Positions 27,238-35,518 of a stretch of DNA of 64,000 nt are shown in pieces. The stretch comes from Paracoccus alkanivorans. Its GTDB lineage: Bacteria > Pseudomonadota > Alphaproteobacteria > Rhodobacterales > Rhodobacteraceae. The stretch lies in assembly GCF_003697785.1 (NCBI RefSeq), contig NZ_QOKZ01000005.1:248001-312000 (forward strand), read 5' to 3'. The notes under the pieces are model-generated. The model was not told the DNA's origin, did no database searches, and saw only the letters and a list, made by a program, of their open reading frames with translations. Position numbers and translations under genes: made by a program. Within the stretch, counting starts at the first letter, position 1, and each line of letters opens with the position of its first letter.

Positions 27238-28167
27238 ATGCTGAACTTTATCCTTTCCCGAATGGCAAGAGCGGTGATGACCCTGGTGATGGTCATGAGC
27301 TTTGCCTTCATCGTGATGCGCCTGTCCGGAGATCCGGCGACGATCCTGCTGGGACCGGATGCACCGCAGGATGCGATCGACGCCTTCCGCGCTCGCTGGG
27401 GTCTCGATGATCCGTTGTGGAAACAGTATCTTGCCTATATCGCGCAAATTTTTACCTTTGATTTCGGCATCTCGATGCGCGATCAGATGCCGGCACTGGA
27501 CATTGTGCTGGAACGTATCCCCGCAACATTGGCGATCACGCTGCCGGCGATGATACTCAAGCTTGGCATCGGCATACCGGCAGGTGTCTATGCCGCTCTT
27601 CACCGTGAATCGATCGCCGATCGGGGCGTGATCACGCTGTCGATCTTCGGCTTCACGATTCCCTCTTTCGTGCTTGCCCTGGTGCTGGTTCTGATCTTTT
27701 CGGTGCAGCTTGGTTGGCTCCCCTCTGGCGGGCAGGACAGCTGGCAACATGCTATCCTGCCGATCGTTACGCTCTCGGTCGGAGGCATTGGCATCATGGC
27801 ACGCTTCTCGCGTTCGGCCATGATCGAGGTCTTGGGCCAGCCCTATATCCGCACGGCCATGGCCAAGGGGCTCAGCTGGCGCGATGTCGTCTGGAAGCAT
27901 GCGCTGCCCAATGCCTCGGTTCCGATCGTGACATTGGTGGGCTTCATGGTGGGTGCGCTGATCGCCGGTGCCGCCGTGGTCGAAAGTATCTTTTCCTGGC
28001 CCGGCGTGGGACGGCTGATCGTATCTTCGGTCGCCAACCGCGATCTGGCCGTAGTGCAATGCCTGCTGCTGGTGATCGCAAGTTCGATGGTTGCCGCGAA
28101 TTTGCTGGTCGATATCGCCTACGGGCTGCTTGATCCCCGCCTCCGCTCGAAGCGCTCCGCACATTGA
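27238..28167 (+). CDS. Peptide-type ABC transporter permease (DppB-like)
   Basis: 309 residues, six predicted membrane helices. DppB features: the start MLNFILSRMARAVMTLVMVM, then RLSGDPATILLGPDAP, and the EAA loop motif YIRTAMAKGLSWRDVVWKHA followed by LPNASVPIVTLVG. The C-terminus LLDPRLRSK is typical. It begins 7 bp after the upstream ATPase. Confidence 0.88.
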   Translation: MLNFILSRMARAVMTLVMVMSFAFIVMRLSGDPATILLGPDAPQDAIDAFRARWGLDDPLWKQYLAYIAQIFTFDFGISMRDQMPALDIVLERIPATLAITLPAMILKLGIGIPAGVYAALHRESIADRGVITLSIFGFTIPSFVLALVLVLIFSVQLGWLPSGGQDSWQHAILPIVTLSVGGIGIMARFSRSAMIEVLGQPYIRTAMAKGLSWRDVVWKHALPNASVPIVTLVGFMVGALIAGAAVVESIFSWPGVGRLIVSSVANRDLAVVQCLLLVIASSMVAANLLVDIAYGLLDPRLRSKRSAH

Positions 28168-28178
28168 GGAATGGCCCC

Positions 28179-29060
28179 ATGACGGATACGACCCTCCCCG
28201 AAGGAACAGGCACTTCCCCGGTCAAGGCCGGAATGGTCAGACGCCTGCGCACCAGCATGCCACTGGTAATCTGGTGCGCGGTCGGATGGCTTGCCGCAAT
28301 GGTGCTGACTGCCATCTTCGCCGATCTCCTGCGCCCCCACGAGATAACTGCGATGAGCCTCACACAACGCATGGCGCCGATGGGCACGCCGGGATACTGG
28401 CTTGGCACCGACGATCTTGGGCGCGATGTGTTGTCCCGCCTGATCCAGTCGATCAGGGTTTCGCTTGTGATCGCATTCGGTGCGACGATCATCTCTGCCG
28501 TGTTCGGCACGACCCTGGGCTTTCTGGCCGCGCAATTCCGTGGCTGGGTCGAGAACCTGGTGATGGCTTTGGCGGATTTTCAGGCAGCCTTGCCCTTCAT
28601 GATCATGTCCTTGGCGGTGCTTGCCTTTTTCGGCACTTCGATGGTGCTGCTAGTCGGTCTGATGGGCTTTTACGGTTGGGAACGCTATGCCCGCATTGCC
28701 CGCGGCCTTGCGATCTCGGCTTCAGCGCAGGGATATGCGGGGGCAGTGGTGCAATTGGGCGCCAAGCCCTCGCGCGTCTACCTGCGCCATATCCTGCCCA
28801 ATGTCGCCTCGACGCTTATCGTGTCGATGACGCTGACCTTCCCCGAGATCATCCTGATGGAATCCGGTCTCAGCTTCCTCGGCCTCGGCGTGCAGCCGCC
28901 ACAGACATCGCTGGGGAACATGGTCGGCTTCGGACGCGAATATCTGACGCGGGCACCCTGGATCATGCTCGCACCGTCGGTGGTTATCGTGCTGACCACT
29001 CTCTCGATCTCGTTGCTGGGTGACTGGTTGCGTGATCGCCTGGACCCAACCATCCGCTGA
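28179..29060 (+). CDS. Peptide-type ABC transporter permease (DppC-like)
   Basis: About 293 residues. An N-terminal cytoplasmic stretch precedes the first helix (LVIWCAVGWLAAMVLTAIFA). The DppC motif GTDDLGRDVLSRLIQSIRVS and the EAA loop GYAGAVVQLGAKPSRVYLRH followed by ILPNVAST are clear. The start at 28179 is supported by AGGA at 28167-28170. It completes the membrane pore with the DppB-like protein. Confidence 0.87.
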   Translation: MTDTTLPEGTGTSPVKAGMVRRLRTSMPLVIWCAVGWLAAMVLTAIFADLLRPHEITAMSLTQRMAPMGTPGYWLGTDDLGRDVLSRLIQSIRVSLVIAFGATIISAVFGTTLGFLAAQFRGWVENLVMALADFQAALPFMIMSLAVLAFFGTSMVLLVGLMGFYGWERYARIARGLAISASAQGYAGAVVQLGAKPSRVYLRHILPNVASTLIVSMTLTFPEIILMESGLSFLGLGVQPPQTSLGNMVGFGREYLTRAPWIMLAPSVVIVLTTLSISLLGDWLRDRLDPTIR

Positions 29061-29076
29061 ACCGGAAAGTTCTGTA

Positions 29077-29841
29077 ATGACACGTATCATGGCGCACCGT
29101 GGCGCGCGCAATCTCTGGGCCGAAAACTCGCTCTTTGGCTTTCGTGAAACCCTGAAGCACGGTTTTGATGCCGTCGAATTCGACGTGCACCTGACCGATG
29201 CGGGCGAGTTGGTGGTGATCCATGACGCCACGCTTGAGCGTACGACCGACGGTCACGGGCCCGTCCGCGCCCTGACACCGGAGGCCCGCCGCGCACTGCG
29301 CCTGAAAGGCCCCGACGGCGAACTGATCGACGAATGCCCACCCACGCTGGACGAGGTTCTGGCGCTGCTGGCAACCGATCCCGTGATCGAAGTATGGGTG
29401 GAACTGAAATCCGACGTTGAAGATCGTCCCTATACGGGCCTTGCGGAACAAGCGGCCGATGCCATCCTTAAGGCTGGTCTGACTCATCGCGCAGCACTGC
29501 ATAGCTTTGACATCGATGTGGTGCGCGAGGTCCGCAATATCGCCCCCGAGATGCGCCGGCTGATCTCGGTCAATCACGGCTGGGCTGCGCGTCACGGCGG
29601 CATCGCCGCCCTTCTGCGCGAGGCCGAGGGGCTGGTTGATATCGTCGGCATTCATCACGAGTTGTTCGAGGCCGAGCTGGATGTGATCCGTGCCCTGCGT
29701 CCGTTTTCGGGCTGCTCGGTCTGGACGATCAATACGCCTGAACTCATGCGTCGCTGGATTGACCTGGGTCCGGGGTTTCTCGTCTCTGACGATCCGGTTC
29801 TGCTGAAATCGCTGATGCACCAATCGGCAGGTGCGGCATGA
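29077..29841 (+). CDS. Glycerophosphodiester phosphodiesterase, cytosolic
   Basis: 254 residues from ATG 29077. The catalytic signature is intact: HRGARNLWAENSLFGF (His-Arg and Glu-Asn), then VEFDVHLTDAGELVVIHDAT followed by LERTTDG (metal-binding Glu-x-Asp and catalytic His). The C-terminus has SVWTINTPELMRRWIDLG and GFLVSDDP. There is no signal peptide, so it acts in the cytoplasm like UgpQ rather than the periplasmic GlpQ. It lies between the DppC-like permease and a HAD phosphatase and overlaps the latter by 4 bp. It should split an imported glycerophosphodiester into glycerol 3-phosphate and an alcohol. Confidence 0.9.
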   Translation: MTRIMAHRGARNLWAENSLFGFRETLKHGFDAVEFDVHLTDAGELVVIHDATLERTTDGHGPVRALTPEARRALRLKGPDGELIDECPPTLDEVLALLATDPVIEVWVELKSDVEDRPYTGLAEQAADAILKAGLTHRAALHSFDIDVVREVRNIAPEMRRLISVNHGWAARHGGIAALLREAEGLVDIVGIHHELFEAELDVIRALRPFSGCSVWTINTPELMRRWIDLGPGFLVSDDPVLLKSLMHQSAGAA

Positions 29842-30512
29842 GCAATTTCCGTGCGATCCTGTTCGATTGCGATGGCGTGCTGATCGACAGCGAGCCTCTG
29901 GCCTGCGGCGCGCTTGCCGCAGCGATCACCGCCGCCGGCTGTCCGATGACCCAAGCCCGGGCGACAGCGATCTTTTCAGGCAGCGCCGCCGCCGACAGTC
30001 GTGACTGGTTGACGAAGGCGGGGCTCGATCCTGAAAGGATATTTGCCGAAGGCGATCGAATTCTGTTCGAGATGTTCGAGCGCGAAATTCCCCTCATCGA
30101 AGGGATCGAAGTGGTCCTCCGCGACTTCGATGTTCCAATGGCGGTCTGTTCTAACTCGCTCAGGCGCAGGCTGGAACTGTCGATCATGCGCACAGCCCTG
30201 GCCGCGTGTTTCGGGCGTCATATCTGGTCGGCCGACGATGTCGAACGTCCCAAGCCTGCGCCCGACATGGCGCTGCATGCCTGCCGCGAATTGGGCATCA
30301 GCCCCGATCAGGCGATCTTCATCGACGACAATACCCACGGCATCCGCTGCGCGTGCGAAGCGGGCTGTCTTGCGGTGGGCTTCGTCGGCCCCTCCGATCA
30401 TCGTCCGAATCGCGAATATATCCTGCGTGCGGCTGGTGCGGATCATGTCGTTCACGGCATGGCCGAATTCCACGCACTTCTCACCCGCCTTTCCCTTCCC
30501 TTTGCTGCATGA
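29838..30512 (+). CDS. HAD-superfamily phosphatase (beta-phosphoglucomutase-like subfamily)
   Basis: 224 residues with all four HAD motifs. Motif I is ILFDCDGVLIDSEPL (nucleophile Asp 10 or nearby), motif II CSNSL, motif III the Lys in RPKPAPD, and motif IV IFIDDNTHGIRCA. The helical cap between motifs I and II places it with phosphosugar and glycerol-3-phosphate phosphatases (subfamily IA). The ATGA overlap with the phosphodiesterase implies they act together, possibly dephosphorylating a product. The substrate is not determined by sequence. Confidence 0.85.
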   Translation: MSNFRAILFDCDGVLIDSEPLACGALAAAITAAGCPMTQARATAIFSGSAAADSRDWLTKAGLDPERIFAEGDRILFEMFEREIPLIEGIEVVLRDFDVPMAVCSNSLRRRLELSIMRTALAACFGRHIWSADDVERPKPAPDMALHACRELGISPDQAIFIDDNTHGIRCACEAGCLAVGFVGPSDHRPNREYILRAAGADHVVHGMAEFHALLTRLSLPFAA

Positions 30513-30523
30513 AAGTAAGCTAA

Positions 30524-31348
30524 ATGAACGCCCTTCCCCTCCTTGGCGCTGCAATGGCCGTAAGCGAACTCGAAACTCTGCAGGATTTCATCCTGTCCGA
30601 GAACCGCGACCTCGAGTTACAGGATTTCTGCGTCACCGGCGCACTCGACGCCGATTGGAAACCAACCGCCGACCACGCAAGATCGTTGCTGGCGGGTTAT
30701 ACCGGTCGTCTGGGCATCCATGGTCCATTCTGGGGGCTGACCGTTGCGAGTGCCGACGCCGAAATTCGCAAGGTCGTCACCCGGCGCATGCTGCAGGGTC
30801 TTGAAGTTTGCGAATATCTGGGTGCGACGCAGATGGTCATCCATTCGCCTTACAGCACCTGGGATTACAACAATCTCGACAACGCGCCGGATGGTTCGGC
30901 TTACCAGATGATTCTCGATTATACGCACCAAACCCTGGATGCGACCGTCAAGCGTGCCGAGGAAATTGGCGTGACCATGGTGGTCGAGAACATCGCGGAC
31001 AAGGACCCCGACATTCGCCGCATTCTGGTCGAAACCTTCGCCTCTAAGGCCATGGCGGTTTCGATCGACACGGGGCATGCGCATTACGCCCATGGCTCGA
31101 CCGGCGCGCCGCCGGTTGACTATTATGTGCGCCGTGCCGGCAACACGCTGCAGCATATCCATTTGCAGGATGCCGACGGCTATGCCGACCGCCACTGGAG
31201 CATCGGTGAAGGCAATATCTGCTGGCACGGTGTGTTCCGCGCATTGGGTGAGCTGACTTCGCAGCCACGCCTGATCCTCGAGTTGCGGGACAAATCGGGA
31301 ATCCTGCCATCGGCCAAGTGGCTGGAGGAGAACGGTCTGGCACGTTGA
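30524..31348 (+). CDS. Sugar phosphate isomerase/epimerase-like TIM-barrel protein
   Basis: 274 residues of the AP endonuclease 2/xylose-isomerase-like barrel family. Metal ligands can be placed at Glu in VVENIADKD, Asp-x-x-His in SIDTGHAHYAHG, His in LQHIHLQDADG and Glu in LILELRD. IHGPFWGLTV and MVIHSPYSTWD are typical barrel strands. It is the last gene of the operon, 11 bp after the HAD gene. Relatives act as inosose isomerases, tagatose epimerases or endonucleases. Here a role on the polyol released from a glycerophosphodiester is a reasonable guess. Confidence 0.8.
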   Translation: MNALPLLGAAMAVSELETLQDFILSENRDLELQDFCVTGALDADWKPTADHARSLLAGYTGRLGIHGPFWGLTVASADAEIRKVVTRRMLQGLEVCEYLGATQMVIHSPYSTWDYNNLDNAPDGSAYQMILDYTHQTLDATVKRAEEIGVTMVVENIADKDPDIRRILVETFASKAMAVSIDTGHAHYAHGSTGAPPVDYYVRRAGNTLQHIHLQDADGYADRHWSIGEGNICWHGVFRALGELTSQPRLILELRDKSGILPSAKWLEENGLAR

Positions 31349-32198
31349 ACACCGTGGACCCTCTACCGGTCCTTATCGCGGTGCTCACGGATTGATGCTT
31401 CCGCAGCAAGGTAGGATTGGAATAGCAATATTCTCGGGAGCATCGTTGAACGGCACTGTGCCTCTTTCCACGGCTTGCCTTCTCTATTCTACGGCGGCGC
31501 AGCCGCATGCGGTGCACTGTCTCGGCGACTGATAGACATCTTGCCCTGCTCATTGCCGCAACCACGTCAACCGTCACATGACGTCCTGCAGACGAGCGCG
31601 TGCGAGACCGTTTGATCTATTCGGCTCGCTACTAGACCCAATAAGAGATGAATGGATAGACGATATCGAGACGCTGGGGAGAAGGTGGATGAATACATCA
31701 ACGCGCAGCGTGAAGCTACAGGGTTTGATCTTCGTTACAACGCAACCGCGAAGCCTTTCGATCGAGACCGGCGGGAATGCACAGAAGCTCTTTCACGCCG
31801 AGAGTTCGATCTCCGTTCTTTTATTCAAGCGCCACTCGCGCCGAACTACCCAGCTACGTCTTTTTTAATAATCGACGTATTTCCTGTTAGATACAAGAAA
31901 TTCACTAAATCTGCCCAGGCAACAGGTCCGAAGAATATCGGCGCTGAAAGAGTGCTTCCGTGCCCCCAAGAGCCTGGGCCTGTGCTCGCCCCCTCCCGCG
32001 TAATCCTCAAAAATAACAAGAAAATCGGGTCGCCCCCGGATCAGGAGACGCCTTTCACGAGGGAAAGTGGCGGAGCGAGAGTCCGTCACCATGACCGCGG
32101 AATAATATTAATATATTGTTATAAAACAATTTTATTTTTCGCACATTAGCACCTTCATTAGCAAAAGCATTGGCAGATTCTGAGGCGCTTAACCTGCT
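31349..32198. other. Long gene-poor stretch between the ABC operon and hipA
   Basis: 850 bp without a convincing gene. GGACC (31356-31360) and GGTCC (31368-31372) form a small dyad just after the operon and may help termination. Open frames such as 31652-32149 (plus) lack any family feature and change composition midway. The last 100 bp are strongly AT-rich (TTATTTTTCGCACATT-like) and lie behind the 3' end of hipA. This looks like decayed or transferred DNA. Confidence 0.35.
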
Positions 32199-33491
32199 CT
32201 ATCCAAGTGCAATCCCCGCAGCGCGAGTTCGAATTCCGTTAGCGATACTCTCTGCCAAGTCGGTCGGGAAACCTGCGGGTAGAGTTGCCATAGTGTCCGC
32301 CAATGCAGCATCGATCCGAGCGGCGATGTCTTTCAGCACCTCTTCTGCCAGTGCCACCCCGAAACCCGCCGCCCTCGCCGCTTGCAGGAAGTGGCGTGGC
32401 ACGATTTCGTTGACCTGATAATGACCATCTATCGTCATCGCGAGGCGCATCCGGTTCTGACGGATCTGCCCGTCATCAACTGCCTTCTGCGCACTGAGCA
32501 CATCGTAAAGGGGCGTCATGCGAAAACCGCCGGGACGCAACGCGATGCTGAAATTCTTCGCATGACCGTCGGTCGCTCCCAAAAGCCAAAACAGTGCCTG
32601 CGCACGAAAGAGCGCCCGCCGATCCAGTTCAGGGGTATCGCTGCCTTCCAGCAAGGCGATTCCGTCGGAAAATCCCGGTCCACCGTCCGTCTGGTATTTT
32701 TGACTTGGAGCAATTCCAAGCGCCTGGCAGAAGTCCTCCTGGGGAAGACGGATCAACCGCCCTGCCCCGGTCCATTGCCGGTCAAAGCGCGTCACGACGA
32801 GACTGCGCACGTCCTCGAAATCCGCTATCTCGACCTCGGCGACTTCTGCTCCCATTTTGCGGCAGAAACTCATGCAGAAATACTCATTCTCGACACTGTC
32901 GGAGAGATTGATACCGCTCGGCAATTCGCCGATCTGCGTCTTGAGGATATGGGTGGTTGGCGTCAGACCGGTAGGACGTAACCATTTCCCATCGTAACGC
33001 AGCAATGCGGTCTTTTCCTGCGCCCCGGCGATAGAGATGCGAAAATCACCTTCCGCATCCAGCCCCAATGGAGCGCTCGCCAGGTTGCGCAGCATAGCGG
33101 CGATTTGCACGTCATCTACCGGTTCTCCTTGCAGGGCCGGTGCTTCCGGCACCTCTCCGGAAACGAATTGCAGTGCGCCCACGCAATCGCGGCCGATCTT
33201 TTCGAGGATGTGCCAGGCATCGGTGCCCTCTGCCCGCACCTTGGCTGCGACACGCTCACGGATCGCCTGATTGTCGGGCAGCAGATTTTCCAGATAGGCG
33301 ATGACCGGCCCGCCGTGATACGCTTCTTCGCGCAGAGGCAACGAGAGCGAGATCGGCATCGCATGCTGCCAGGCGAGCCAGTTCGGATCGTAGGTGAAGC
33401 TGATCGCGCCGGACCTGGCCAGGCGCAATTGCCCCACGAGCCGCCCGTTCAAAAGCACCTGCATCATGCCGCCGCGCCCACGCTTCGCCAT
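32199..33491 (-). CDS. hipA: HipA-family serine/threonine kinase toxin
   Basis: 430 residues. The HipA fold is complete: the N-terminal subdomain (LLNGRLVGQLRL), the phosphate-binding and self-phosphorylation loop SIAGAQEKTALL at 153-164 (Ser153 corresponds to E. coli Ser150), catalytic Asp308 in GATDGHAKNFS, and metal-binding Asp330 in TPLYDVLS. The family phosphorylates a tRNA-charging enzyme (GltX in E. coli) and induces dormancy. It starts within the hipB stop (TGATG) and is therefore translated after its antitoxin. All key residues are present, so it is probably active. Confidence 0.93.
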   Translation of the reverse strand: MAKRGRGGMMQVLLNGRLVGQLRLARSGAISFTYDPNWLAWQHAMPISLSLPLREEAYHGGPVIAYLENLLPDNQAIRERVAAKVRAEGTDAWHILEKIGRDCVGALQFVSGEVPEAPALQGEPVDDVQIAAMLRNLASAPLGLDAEGDFRISIAGAQEKTALLRYDGKWLRPTGLTPTTHILKTQIGELPSGINLSDSVENEYFCMSFCRKMGAEVAEVEIADFEDVRSLVVTRFDRQWTGAGRLIRLPQEDFCQALGIAPSQKYQTDGGPGFSDGIALLEGSDTPELDRRALFRAQALFWLLGATDGHAKNFSIALRPGGFRMTPLYDVLSAQKAVDDGQIRQNRMRLAMTIDGHYQVNEIVPRHFLQAARAAGFGVALAEEVLKDIAARIDAALADTMATLPAGFPTDLAESIANGIRTRAAGIALG

Positions 33492-33736
33492 CAGAAGATG
33501 TCCTCAATCTCAACTGAGCCGCCGCGTTCGACCAACCGGAATTCCAGTCCGAGCGCAGCCATCACTGCCAAAACGGTTGCCAGTTTCGTGCCCGCGTCGC
33601 CGTTTTCCAGCGACGATATCGTCGCCACGCGCAAATTGGTGCGTGCGCTGATATCGCTCTGAGTCCAGCCGCGCGCCTTGCGGGCACGGCGGATCGCTTC
33701 ACCAATCTGTTCGGCAGTTCTTGCTGTAAGATCCAC
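33491..33736 (-). CDS. hipB: HipB-type antitoxin, Xre helix-turn-helix repressor
   Basis: 81 residues. A Cro/C1-type helix-turn-helix lies at residues 10-65 (IGEAIRRARKARGWTQSDIS, TNLRVATISSLENG), followed by a short acidic tail (GGSVEIEDIF), which in HipB proteins contacts HipA. The GTG at 33736 is the likely start. On the reverse strand AGGAGG lies at 33748-33743, which leaves 6 bp to GTG. An out-of-frame ATG at 33741 is too close to it. The gene is the first of the hipBA operon and should repress it by binding the three operators just upstream. Confidence 0.88.
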   Translation of the reverse strand: MDLTARTAEQIGEAIRRARKARGWTQSDISARTNLRVATISSLENGDAGTKLATVLAVMAALGLEFRLVERGGSVEIEDIF

Positions 33737-33747
33737 GACATGCCTCC

Positions 33748-33819
33748 TTTACGCCATAGCGTAAAATAATTTGAATTACGCTTCAACGTAAATTTTTGTA
33801 TTTTACTCTACGGCGTAAA
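33748..33819. promoter_or_regulatory. Triple hipBA operator, 27-bp period
   Basis: Three 18-bp sites share the form TTTACG-N6-CGTAAA. They are TTTACGCCATAGCGTAAA at 33748-33765, ATTACGCTTCAACGTAAA at 33775-33792 and TTTACTCTACGGCGTAAA at 33802-33819. Starts are exactly 27 bp apart each time. Site 1 overlaps the hipB ribosome-binding region. The half-sites are symmetric, as expected for a dimeric Xre repressor such as HipB. The AT-rich spacers must contain the hipBA promoter. Confidence 0.85.
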
Positions 33820-34280
33820 TTTACTGTGTCTAACCCACTGACGCACAGGAACGCGCTCAAGGTCAGCCCGGCAATCGGAAAAGGAGGAATGGCTAGACTG
33901 CACGCTGTCCGGTGCCGGAGCCCTATCCGAGTTTCGTATCAATGGGCACCGGAAACACCCAATCGTTTTTTGCCGGGCGCATAGCGGGCGATTATCCGGT
34001 CCCTCGGTCCCTGTGATCCCACCACCCACAGGCTACAACTTTCCAGAGCGTATCGCCCGAGTTCTGACCTCGGGCGACCATTATTCCAAGTTCACCCCCC
34101 GAGTCAGCAAGTTTCGTCCAACAAGACCCTGAGCCTGCGAACCCTCTCGGGATTCACGGCCAGATCGTGCCCACCTGAAATGATCCGGATATACTCGCTC
34201 CAGTCACGCTCGTTGGGCGTCAAGTATTTCCCAGGTGTTGATCGACAGCGGATGGGCGGGCAGCATGAAAACATCTTTGT
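33820..34280. other. Intergenic stretch, nothing recognised
   Basis: 461 bp between the hipBA control region and a small regulator gene. Short open frames on both strands lack start signals and family features. No RNA gene or repeat was recognised. Confidence 0.35.
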
Positions 34281-34679
34281 TCATTTCCCGAAATGCCCCC
34301 GGATTGCCGCACGTCCCTTGCCCGTTATATGCGGATCCTTGTGATCTGACGCATCACGAATCTCATTGATCCACTGCAACTCGTTCTTGGTAATCGGTGT
34401 CCCGAACACGCTCACGACCGCCGCTGCTGCAGCCGACCCGATCCACTGCTCAAGCGACGACCGCATCAAGTGGGCGGGATCAACTTCCAGTGCCCGCGCC
34501 AGGTCCGGCACCCGGTCGAGGGGAACCTCGTTCTTACCGCTTTTCAGCATCGTCAGGAGATTCGCATTCCGGAAACCTGCCTCGGCGGCGATCTCATCCT
34601 GGGTCTTGCAGTGCTTCAGGTCACGGACATGATCTGCAATCAGCTTGGCTGCGGAGGTGCCTGCGTAGGGTTTGGACAT
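34281..34679 (-). CDS. Small helix-turn-helix protein, Xre-like
   Basis: 132 residues. A helix-turn-helix lies at residues 24-70 (CKTQDEIAAEAGFRNANLLT, MLKSGKNEVPLDRVPDLARA). A second hydrophobic helix (SAAAAAVVSVFG) and a basic tail follow. The HTH followed by VPLDRVPDLARALEVDPAHL is the usual phage/Xre regulator pattern. No partner gene is next to it. It may be a lone antitoxin or regulator left in accessory DNA. Confidence 0.65.
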   Translation of the reverse strand: MSKPYAGTSAAKLIADHVRDLKHCKTQDEIAAEAGFRNANLLTMLKSGKNEVPLDRVPDLARALEVDPAHLMRSSLEQWIGSAAAAAVVSVFGTPITKNELQWINEIRDASDHKDPHITGKGRAAIRGHFGK

Positions 34680-34935
34680 ATATCTGCTCGTCCGTTTATT
34701 AACACCGACAAGTCATACCGACCCGGGCTCTCGACGTCGGGTGGGATTAGCGCGACATGATCAGGAGTTGCGAAGTCCTAGGGAAAACTCACCTGCATGA
34801 TGGGGATGCAGGCGGTGCCCGGAGCGTTCCGGGCACCCGATCCTCCATCCCGGAAGGTAGATAGTGGTTTTGAACCCTACACTGACATCTACTACGAGTT
34901 CGCGTTTTTATTTCCATGGGCCGACAACCCAGACA

Positions 34936-35331
34936 TCAGCCAACGACGGCAATTGCTTCCACCTCGAAAAGCATTCCATCAAGTGCAAGACGAGTCACCG
35001 GAACCAGTGTCTGAGCAGGCAAGGAGGGGCCGAACAGATCGCGAACTGCATCGGTGAGTAATCCAAGCTTGGTCTCGTCGTGATCGACGATGAAGGTCGA
35101 GATCTTGACCACGTGACTGGGATCGACACCAGCGGCCGACATCGCCGTAGCAAGGTTGGAGAACGCTTGACCGACCTGAGCTTCGAAGCCGCTGGCCAAT
35201 ACTCCGTTGCGGTTTTCGCCACCTTGACCGGCGATATAAACGAGGCGACCGGAAGGCGCTGAAACGACATGACTGAAGCCGAAGGGCTCGGGGTCGAACA
35301 GCGTTTCGGGATTGATGATTGCTTTGGACAT
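34936..35331 (-). CDS. RidA/YjgF family protein
   Basis: 131 residues from ATG 35331 (MSKAIINPETLFDPEPFGFS). Family features: the YIAGQGGENRNG strand-turn, GFEAQVGQAFSNLATAMSAA, VVKISTFIVD and the C-terminal TRLALDGMLFEVEAIAVV, with the Arg that holds the substrate carboxylate in deaminating members. RidA proteins hydrolyse reactive enamines and imines. It is transcribed divergently from a haloacid-dehalogenase-like gene 187 bp away. The order is compatible with a small amine/halo-acid detoxification unit, but this is inference. Confidence 0.85.
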   Translation of the reverse strand: MSKAIINPETLFDPEPFGFSHVVSAPSGRLVYIAGQGGENRNGVLASGFEAQVGQAFSNLATAMSAAGVDPSHVVKISTFIVDHDETKLGLLTDAVRDLFGPSLPAQTLVPVTRLALDGMLFEVEAIAVVG

Positions 35332-35518
35332 TGGTTTTCTCCAGGTTGAGGCGGTGACGATGAAGGTCACTCCAACCAAGACGATCCGGAGCCAGTCATT
35401 GTGACATGCGCAATTGTCATATTCCGCCTTTGCCCCCTTGCCGACGAATCATGAAGGTCCCACGTTGAGCCGACAGCACAGGTCTCATCGGCATCATCGG
35501 CACGAGAATGGTGGAGAA

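Noticed and set aside
31652..32149. 165-residue frame on the plus strand
   Set aside because: Composition changes within it, it ends in AT-rich DNA, and no motif or ribosome site was found. It is left as part of a gene-free stretch.
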